From NCBI GenBank assembly GCA_018052825.1, contig JAGPMN010000011.1, positions 1 to 39,132 of the forward strand: 39,132 nt of DNA. The letters are read 5' to 3'. The position numbers were made by a program, and so were the translations under genes. The notes under the pieces were generated by a model. That model was not told where the DNA came from, made no database searches, and saw only the letters and a list, made by a program, of their open reading frames with translations. Within the stretch, counting starts at the first letter, position 1; each line of letters opens with the position of its first letter. Positions 34,047 through 39,132 of the stretch are shown one piece after another. Source of the stretch: Methanothrix sp. GTDB lineage: Archaea > Halobacteriota > Methanosarcinia > Methanotrichales > Methanotrichaceae.

Positions 34047-34109
34047 GTATGTGTTTAGGTCCCTGAATTCGGCATCCACCGACCTACTCTCAAGCACCTA
34101 AACACATAC
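34047..34109. mobile_element. 63-bp mini-element with IS66-type ends
   Basis: It consists almost only of two inverted termini, gtatgtgtttaggt and its inverse acctaaacacatac, around about 35 bases. It forms the right end of the larger unit. It looks like an extreme deletion derivative whose presence provides the second end needed to mobilise the passenger gene. Confidence 0.65.
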
Positions 34110-34117
34110 GCAGAAAC
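34110..34117 (+). repeat. Target site duplication, right copy
   Basis: gcagaaac follows the right terminus directly and matches 32621-32628 exactly. Confidence 0.85.
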
Positions 34118-34256
34118 AATTATATACGTTGATGATCGTAACAAAATACGGCAAAGGGCAAACCGGCTTTTGCTCCCACCTTCTCTTATTTTGAAAAAGC
34201 GATCACCGCCATTTTGCAGCGAAAGGTTTATCTACGTCTTGTGTCGTAGAAGAGAT

Positions 34257-34304
34257 AGGCAAAAGTCGACGGCCATTATCCCTCCTACAATTTGACTTTT
34301 GCCT
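34257..34304. promoter_or_regulatory. 11-bp inverted repeat upstream of the AAA+ operon
   Basis: AGGCAAAAGTC (34257-34267) and GACTTTTGCCT (34294-34304) are exact inverse copies with a 26-base spacer, ending 76 bases before the first gene of the AAA+/GXGXG/VWA operon. It could be an operator or a leader hairpin. A weak TATA-like TCTATATTG lies at about 34350. Otherwise I see nothing coding in 34118-34379. Confidence 0.45.
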
Positions 34305-34379
34305 CCCTCCTTTTCTGCCTTCTCTTCATAACAGCATCTACCATTACGTCTATATTGCAGCTCTGCCCTCCATTGGGAT

Positions 34380-35654
34380 ATGCCCGATCCCCGCAAGAAG
34401 ATAGAACAGCTGATAGAGTCCCTTGAAGAGCTGAGGCTGCATGTGGGCAGAAAAGACATGGCTGTGGGCGGCCAGGAGATCAATGCGCCGCTCTACTTCT
34501 CCCTCGCCAATGCATGCCTGCGAAACCATGCAGTGCTGCTCTACGGCGGCATGGGGGCCAACAAGACCACGCTTGTCAACCTGCTGGGCACCTCCTTCCT
34601 CTCCCTGGATCTGGAGGCTGTGGAGGACCTCATGATCTCCGGGCACCCTGAGCAGACTGAGGAGAAGATCGTGGGCTTCCTCGACCCAAGACAGTGGATG
34701 GGGCCCACCTCAGGGCCGACCAGGGTTCTCTGGACTGGATGGGCCCAGTCGAGGTGGAAGCTCATCAATGAGATCAACCGCTTTCCTGGAGGCAAGCAAA
34801 ACCTGTTTCTGGAGATACTGCAGAAGCGGCGGATAAGCTACGCCGGGCAGGTCTGCTCTCCTGGGGACACCTGCTACTTCGCAACCATGAACCCTGAGTT
34901 CTCATCGACATACCCCGTAGACCAGGCCCTTCTGGACAGGATATCCGCCTGCGTGCCAGCCACACAGCCCGATTTTCTTGCCGGCCTGCTCCTGGCCGAG
35001 CGAGAGAGGGAGGTGCGGGAGCTGGCGAGGGAGCTGCCCCGCTTCACATGCGGGGAGTTTGAATCGCTTCCCGGGCTGGTGGCGGAAAAGCCCGTCAAGA
35101 GCCAGGTGGAGCTGGCCATACTCTGCCTGCTGCGCGACTTTACACTGTGCGAGAGGGCCCCGGCCTATGACAAGAGCCAGCTCTCAAAGGCCAAGCCGTC
35201 CATGGGGCTCTGCTCAGGCTGCCACTACTGGAATAATCCTGAGGCGGTCTGCTGGCAGGTGGATGAGGGGCTCTCAGACAGGGTGCGCCAGGACCTGAGG
35301 GCCTTTACCAGGGCCTTTGCCTTCCTGCTGGATATGGACGCAGACCTGCAGGTGCTGCGGGCCGTGGCCCCATATGTGATATGGCACAGGGTGACGCCGC
35401 TTCCCTCCGCTCTGGAGAAGCCCCCATACTTCGGTGCGGGCAGGCTGGCCTATGTCTCGGACCTCGTGGAAAAGAGCATCAACCGCACAATGAACGAGAG
35501 GGCGGAGATGAACCTGATCTACTCCAGGGCTGTTGACGGCGAAACATCCGCATCGAAGGCGATTGAGGAGCTCTCCCTGTTCGACGATCCCATCGCCAGA
35601 ATGGATTTCATCCCCTCCCTGGAGCGGATCAAAGCCGCAGGACTATGGAGATGA
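34380..35654 (+). CDS. MoxR-like AAA+ ATPase with altered Walker motifs
   Basis: A 424-residue AAA+ protein. The order fits MoxR-type ATPases: P-loop GGMGANKT at about residues 55-62, Walker B KLINEINR at about 127-134, sensor-1 FATMNPEF (around 163) and VDQALLDRI with a conserved Arg (around 180). The Gly before the P-loop Lys is Asn and the Walker B Asp is Asn, while Lys, Glu and sensor Asn remain. The C-terminal half holds a Cys cluster (GLCSGCHYWNNPEAVCW) that could bind metal. It heads an operon with overlapping downstream genes. The ATG lacks a strong ribosome site. Confidence 0.82.
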   Translation: MPDPRKKIEQLIESLEELRLHVGRKDMAVGGQEINAPLYFSLANACLRNHAVLLYGGMGANKTTLVNLLGTSFLSLDLEAVEDLMISGHPEQTEEKIVGFLDPRQWMGPTSGPTRVLWTGWAQSRWKLINEINRFPGGKQNLFLEILQKRRISYAGQVCSPGDTCYFATMNPEFSSTYPVDQALLDRISACVPATQPDFLAGLLLAEREREVRELARELPRFTCGEFESLPGLVAEKPVKSQVELAILCLLRDFTLCERAPAYDKSQLSKAKPSMGLCSGCHYWNNPEAVCWQVDEGLSDRVRQDLRAFTRAFAFLLDMDADLQVLRAVAPYVIWHRVTPLPSALEKPPYFGAGRLAYVSDLVEKSINRTMNERAEMNLIYSRAVDGETSASKAIEELSLFDDPIARMDFIPSLERIKAAGLWR

Positions 35655-36433
35655 TGAAGATGAAGCTGTCCCGCTTCATGGACGAGGCCTACGAGGGAAT
35701 GGCTGCAGCCGGGCCTTCAAGACTGAAGAGCCAGAAGAAGGGCCTCATATTCAGCCTGGAGGACTTGGCAGAGCAGGTGGGCTCCAGGCCCGTGCGGGAG
35801 GATGTGGAGCAGCTTGTGCGAGATGACAGAGGCCAGATGGAGATGCTCCTCTCCTCCAAGCCTGGAAAAAAGTATGCACTGCTCTGGGGCTATCTCTCCG
35901 GCATGGCAGCGGAGATGAGCGATGGGCCGCTCATGCTGCCTGGCCTCGAGTATGCGGGCCTCGAGATGCGGCATGGCTGCCTGCTCCTGGAGCAGGCCGG
36001 CTCTCACGTGGGTGAGAGGATGGCAGGGGGCAGGATCATCGTTCAGGGGGGTGCCGGCGATTACCTGGGCCAGGAGATGGCAGGTGGCGGGATAATCGCG
36101 GCAGGCTGCAGAGATTATGCCTTTCGCAATATGCAGGGTGGCTTCGGCCTGATCAGGGGCGACGCAGGAAAGTATGTGGGCCTGGGAAACAGCGGCGGCA
36201 GGATAGTTGTGCTTGGAAGCTGCGGTGAGAGGGCAGGCTGGCTCATGCACTCCGGGAGCCTCTATGTGCGTGCTGATGCGGGAGACTACATCGGCCTTCT
36301 CATGTCCGGTGGCAGGATCCGGGTCAGGGGCAGGGCGGGGCGCAGAGCTGGCTGGAGGAAGAGGGGCGGGAGCATCTCTGCGACAGGCTTCGGCCCGGAG
36401 GCTGCGGAGGATGTCGAGCTGGATATGGGCTGA
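35645..36433 (+). CDS. GXGXG beta-helix protein (FwdC / glutamate synthase C-domain type)
   Basis: A 262-residue protein. Residues 1 to about 100 are helical and unrecognised. Residues 105-255 hold about seven repeats of the form G-x-x-x-G-x-x-M-x-G-G-x-I-x-V-x-G, the right-handed beta-helix found in formylmethanofuran dehydrogenase subunit C and the C-terminal domain of glutamate synthase. No catalytic residues are evident, so a structural or docking role is likely. Starts at 35645, 35651, 35654 and 35660 are all in frame. ATG 35651 gives an ATGA overlap with the ATPase gene. Confidence 0.82.
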   Translation: MEMMKMKLSRFMDEAYEGMAAAGPSRLKSQKKGLIFSLEDLAEQVGSRPVREDVEQLVRDDRGQMEMLLSSKPGKKYALLWGYLSGMAAEMSDGPLMLPGLEYAGLEMRHGCLLLEQAGSHVGERMAGGRIIVQGGAGDYLGQEMAGGGIIAAGCRDYAFRNMQGGFGLIRGDAGKYVGLGNSGGRIVVLGSCGERAGWLMHSGSLYVRADAGDYIGLLMSGGRIRVRGRAGRRAGWRKRGGSISATGFGPEAAEDVELDMG

Positions 36434-37919
36434 TGTCTGGGCGAAGTCCCGCAAGAACTGGCACTGGCCGCTTCTGCCCATGCCCCGCCTGGCTGCAGCG
36501 GCCCGGGGAGGGCAGGGTGCAAGTGAGGGCGAATTTCCATTCGAAAACTACAGGATAACCATTGACTGCGATACTCTGGCCCTTGGGCCGGAGTACCTCG
36601 TGGGGCTCTTCGACCATCTCATATCTCACTACATCTTTTGTCCGCGATCGCTGGAGGAAGCTGGCCGCCTGGCGCTGGCAGCCATCAGGGGGCTGGAGAG
36701 GCCGGACGCCCTGGCTGCGCGGCGCATGGTCAACATATTCTCGGACATCGTCTGCGACTCATTCCGGGTGGAGAGAAGCCCGGAGGACGGGAGGAAGACA
36801 CTTCTCGGCTGGAGGAGGCTGGCCTCGCAGGGGCAGGCCCTCTCACCGCTGGATCGAGTGGTGCTGGGGTTTCTCAGACAGTACTGGGGAGCGGATCTGC
36901 CGGCATGCTCTCTGCCTGCGGTGGCGCAGCTGGCCAGGGTCTTCTCTCCCGGCGTCATGGACAGGAGTCTATGGCCCAGGCAGTGCCGGCAGATGGCCAG
37001 CATACTGGAGCCTTTCCAGCCGGGGCTGCTTGGCAGGGGAGAGATCAGGTGCCTGGAGATCCTGAACGGCAGCGCCCGGGACGCGCCACTCTCCTGCGCT
37101 GCTGAGCTGGACATCCGCCAGTACGAGCAGGCCATGGCAGTACTTGGACTGAAGGGGGACCTCGTCCGCTGGTATCGCGACCAGAGCTACAGCATCGAGA
37201 TCGCCGAGACCGCCAGCCCCAGGAGGGAGAGCTATCCCTCTGCGCCCCAGAAATGGAGGCTGACAGATCCATGCAGCGATCTGGACATGGCCTACTCACT
37301 CAGCCTTGCCCCCAGGCTCATCCCGGGCGTCACAACATACAAGAGAAGCCGGGAGAGCGGGCCGCTCGTTCCCGGAGGCAGGGCGGTGCCAGACCTGCTT
37401 GTGGTGCTGGACAGCAGCCGCTCCATGGAGGGGCCGGCCCTGGGCACCAAGACCCACAGGGCGACACTTGCAGCATTCAAGGCCTGCCGCTATGCCCACA
37501 GCAAGGGGGCAATGATTGCAGCCATAAACTTCAGCGAGAAGTACATCGTCGCCCCCTGGACGCGGGATCTCCACGCCGTGGAGAGCATCCTTGTGGAGTT
37601 TTTCTCCACCCGCACACATATTCCGGGAAAGGCGGTGAGAAGGCTGGCTGAGGAGCGGCCGGGCTGCCTGATCCTGTGCATCACGGACACCCACATTCAG
37701 AACCTCTATAAGGAATGGGAGGACATCAAGAGGGCTGCCGATGCTGGCAGGTTTGTGCTCTTCTGCATCGACCAGGCCTACAGGGACAGGAACGCAGAAA
37801 AGGCGCTGGCCGGGCTTGGGCAGGTCTACTACATAAACCGGCTTGAGGACCTGGTCTCAATGGTCGTGGAGGTCACAGGAAGGGCCTACTGCGGGGAAAG
37901 TTTTATCTCTTCGCAGTGA
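36411..37919 (+). CDS. VWA-domain protein
   Basis: A 502-residue protein. The first 320 residues are helical and not recognised. A von Willebrand factor A domain fills about 325-490, with the metal-site motif DSSRS at about 333-337, a Thr in FFSTRTHIPGKA and an Asp in ILCITDTH. All metal-site elements are present. I chose ATG 36411 because GGAGG lies 9 bases upstream. It overlaps the GXGXG gene by 23 bases. In MoxR-VWA pairs this protein usually carries the ATPase to its target. Confidence 0.85.
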   Translation: MSSWIWADVWAKSRKNWHWPLLPMPRLAAAARGGQGASEGEFPFENYRITIDCDTLALGPEYLVGLFDHLISHYIFCPRSLEEAGRLALAAIRGLERPDALAARRMVNIFSDIVCDSFRVERSPEDGRKTLLGWRRLASQGQALSPLDRVVLGFLRQYWGADLPACSLPAVAQLARVFSPGVMDRSLWPRQCRQMASILEPFQPGLLGRGEIRCLEILNGSARDAPLSCAAELDIRQYEQAMAVLGLKGDLVRWYRDQSYSIEIAETASPRRESYPSAPQKWRLTDPCSDLDMAYSLSLAPRLIPGVTTYKRSRESGPLVPGGRAVPDLLVVLDSSRSMEGPALGTKTHRATLAAFKACRYAHSKGAMIAAINFSEKYIVAPWTRDLHAVESILVEFFSTRTHIPGKAVRRLAEERPGCLILCITDTHIQNLYKEWEDIKRAADAGRFVLFCIDQAYRDRNAEKALAGLGQVYYINRLEDLVSMVVEVTGRAYCGESFISSQ

Positions 37920-37935
37920 ATGGGGGTGCTGGCGT

Positions 37936-38008
37936 GCCGGGATAGGGTAGTGGTTTATCCTGAGGGACTGTGGATCCCTCGAGCTGGGTTCGAATCCCGG
38001 TCCCGGCC
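37936..38008 (+). tRNA. tRNA-His (GTG)
   Basis: The acceptor stem pairs GCCGGGA with TCCCGGC. The anticodon stem AGGGA/TCCCT encloses the loop CTGTGGA with anticodon GTG. The T arm is CTGGG-TTCGAAT-CCCGG. The discriminator is C73, as expected for histidine. The base before G1 is T, so the G-1 identity residue is not encoded and must be added after transcription. CCA is not encoded. Confidence 0.95.
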
Positions 38009-38030
38009 CCTGATATCAAAGCGATCTGCT

Positions 38031-38168
38031 ATGAATTTCATTTTCGCAAGTCTCACGAAAAGAGCTGATCCGGCGGTTAAGAAAGATGGGATTTTGCGGG
38101 ATGCAGGAATCTCCCGTGAAGAGTGGCTTTCATTTGCATACGCAGATCCCATGTTGATGAGCGATTGA
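38031..38168 (+). CDS. Possible 45-aa small protein
   Basis: An open frame beginning MNFIFASLTKRADPAVKKDG and ending FAYADPMLMSD, with protein-like composition and a plausible helix at ISREEWLSFAY. No ribosome site is obvious and it starts just 23 bases after tRNA-His. It may be a small gene or the end of a larger lost one. Confidence 0.3.
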   Translation: MNFIFASLTKRADPAVKKDGILRDAGISREEWLSFAYADPMLMSD

Positions 38169-38273
38169 CTCCTCAGTCATGCATTCCCAATCGACAGAAA
38201 CATCATGCAAAAGCCTTTTCCATTTTGACGCCCTGACAGTATGCTCTCTCTGACGAGGACGAAGCCGGTCTGA

Positions 38274-38516
38274 ATGCGACGAACGGCCGCCGCCCGGCGG
38301 ACATCGCCGGCAGCGCCATTTTCATGCGGAATGCGGAGACAGACGGGCGCATACAGAAGCGTGGCCTTGGCTGGCGGGCAGAGCACCCTCGGCGAGCTGA
38401 AGAGCACCAGAAAGGACGACTTTCGAAAGATGCTGGTCTGGGGCGACAGAAAGTTCAGCAGAGAATTGGTGCAGTCTGGAGTCTCCCGTCGACTATATAT
38501 AGCCAATTATGAATAA
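38274..38516 (+). pseudogene. Possible gene remnant upstream of the NYN gene
   Basis: The second half of this frame, from about 38352, reads like protein with GC-rich third positions (TLGELKSTRKDDFRKMLVW, then WGDRKFSRELVQSGVSRRLY). The first half is Arg/Ala-rich and non-coding in look, as if a frameshift lay between. No ribosome site is seen. Stretch 38169-38273 holds nothing I can support. Confidence 0.25.
38494..38501 (+). promoter_or_regulatory. TATA box of the NYN gene
   Basis: TATATATA predicts initiation near 38523, which would place the hairpin at 38536-38559 in the leader and make TTG 38589 the natural start. Confidence 0.5.
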
Positions 38517-38535
38517 TAAGCAGGCATAATGCTCC

Positions 38536-38559
38536 CTACCGTCCCCCCGGGGACGGTAG
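38536..38559 (+). promoter_or_regulatory. 11-bp hairpin in the NYN gene leader
   Basis: CTACCGTCCCC and GGGGACGGTAG are perfect inverse copies around a two-base spacer. The hairpin lies between the predicted transcription start and the GGTGAT ribosome site at 38577-38582. It could be a regulatory hairpin or a palindromic operator. Confidence 0.5.
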
Positions 38560-38588
38560 TGCACAATAATTTACAGGGTGATTGGCTT

Positions 38589-39017
38589 TTGGATAAAACG
38601 GCAGTCTTTATCGATGGTGGTTTTTTTGGGAAGGTTCTCGATGACTTAAATAAGCCACGGATTGATTTTGAAAAGCTCTCCGATAACATGTGCCATGGCA
38701 ATAGGCGACTAAGAACCTATTATTATGATTGCTTGCCATATCAGAGCGACCCGCCAACGCCAGAAGAACGAGAAAGATACTCAAAAAAATCTAAATGGCT
38801 CGATAGACTGTTGCTTTTGCCCAGATTTGAGGTTAGGTTGGGAAGGCTCTCTCACAGATTCGAGCAAAAGGGAGTGGACATACTATTCTCAGTTGACCTT
38901 GTTCGCATGAGCTGGGCTAAACAAATAGATAGAGCAGTGTTGATCACAGGAGATAGCGATTTTATCCCTGCAGTAAATGCGGCAAAAGAAACAGGTGTCA
39001 TCGTAGAGGATTCCTAA
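38589..39017 (+). pseudogene. NYN-domain (LabA/PIN-like) protein, truncated by an IS5-like insertion
   Basis: The frame encodes the first part of a NYN nuclease-like domain: KTAVFIDGGFFGKVL near the start and VLITGDSDFIPAVNAAKETG with the catalytic Asp pair near the end. Relatives continue for a further strand and helix. Here the frame meets gaggattcct, the IS5-like terminus, at 39006 and stops at 39015. Start TTG 38589 has GGTGAT six bases upstream. The frame is open to ATG 38529, but that region contains the hairpin. RNA binding or cleavage is the family role. Activity of the stump is doubtful. Confidence 0.7.
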
Positions 39018-39132
39018 TTACATCAGGTCTCCTATCAGATATACGGCTCGGCCAACGATTCAACCATTTTTCCGCTCTTCAGACGCCAAATTTCCTTGAT
39101 TAACCATCTTTTTCGGTTATTCTTCGACAGCT
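39006..39132. mobile_element. IS5-like element, left end (partial)
   Basis: gaggattcct at 39006-39015 equals the left terminus of the element at 15478 and is likewise preceded by TA. The inner sequence differs from the deleted copy because that copy lost this end. A minus-strand frame enters from the window edge and stops at TGA near 39034 (ending KMVESLAEPYI), which could be the C-terminus of the transposase, though I do not recognise it. The rest lies outside the window. Confidence 0.5.

Larger units (their letters stand above)
32629..34109. mobile_element. IS66-type composite unit carrying a methyltransferase
   Basis: The unit begins with gtatgtgtttag (32629-32640) and ends with its inverse ctaaacacatac (34098-34109). 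It is bracketed by the exact 8-bp repeat gcagaaac. Two more copies of the 12-base terminus lie inside at 33122-33133 (inverse) and 34047-34058 (direct), dividing it into a 505-bp transposase remnant, a 913-bp passenger segment and a 63-bp mini-element. The outer duplication shows the unit entered this site as one piece. No complete transposase remains, so it now depends on helpers. Confidence 0.78.

Noticed and set aside
14045-34304. A repeat family formed by the two inverted repeats at 14045-14092 and 34257-34304
   Set aside because: Both have 11-bp arms and a 26-base spacer, but the sequences are unrelated, so the match in size is probably chance.
36207-36410. N-terminal extension of the VWA frame
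   Set aside because: It lies fully inside the GXGXG gene in another frame. The GGAGG site and ATG at 36411 give a normal start.
1-39132. CRISPR array or other tandem direct repeats
   Set aside because: No regularly spaced identical repeats were found. The only repeated units are the IS ends and the TPR coding repeats.

Overview
The window looks like chromosome from a mesophilic methanogenic euryarchaeon, most probably a Methanothrix (Methanosaeta)-like member of the Methanosarcinales. This is inferred from gene content, with no database search. Archaeal markers are FEN-1 with a C-terminal PCNA motif, Dph2, a group II thermosome, an archaeal SecDF pair, an archaeal DHH/RecJ-like nuclease, a hexulose-phosphate synthase fused to an RraA domain, TATA (box A) promoters and an intron-bearing tRNA-Tyr. 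The complete GrpE-DnaK-DnaJ set points to a mesophilic methanogen. Genes are GC-rich and intergenic DNA is AT-rich. GTG and TTG starts are frequent.

Layout. 1-305: end of an IS5-like element. 334-5050: a DUF169 gene, then a minus-strand group (fen1, dph2, an iron-sulfur flavoprotein, a pyruvate-kinase-C-like protein) divergent from an IscA-like gene over a shared TATA box. 5073-5261: tRNA-Asp and tRNA-Tyr. 5419-8436: a phosphoesterase and a phosphate module (pstB, phoU, AbrB-PhoU) without pstS, pstC or pstA. 8684-14013: thermosome, grpE, dnaK, dnaJ. 14064-15270: a membrane protein with an open frame beyond its stop. 15331-15819: transposase debris and a 342-bp internally deleted IS5-like element. 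16129-19603: one operon of glutaredoxin, thioredoxin-reductase-like/rubredoxin fusion, copper ATPase and YHS protein. 19738-22304: secF-secD. 22419-23699: HPS-RraA, apparently starting at AUU. 23743-27901: dapF, two exported proteins, a RecJ-like nuclease and an alkaline-phosphatase-like protein. 27935-29663: small ORFs, an AT-rich stretch with a strong promoter and stable hairpins, and a winged-helix protein. 29772-32540: a large exported TPR protein. 32629-34109: an IS66-type unit carrying a methyltransferase and flanked by an 8-bp target duplication. 34380-37919: a tightly overlapping operon of a MoxR-like AAA+ protein, a GXGXG beta-helix protein and a VWA protein. 37936-38008: tRNA-His. 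38589-39014: a NYN-domain gene cut off by another IS5-like end that runs to the window edge.

The best candidate for an undescribed system is the AAA+/GXGXG/VWA operon at 34380-37919. MoxR-VWA pairs usually remodel or metallate a partner enzyme. Here the gene between them encodes a FwdC/glutamate-synthase-type GXGXG beta-helix, and the ATPase has Asn in place of a conserved residue in both Walker motifs. Also notable are the methyltransferase-carrying IS66 unit, the redox/copper operon, the AUU-start HPS-RraA gene and a possible structured RNA locus near 28.6-29.0 kb.
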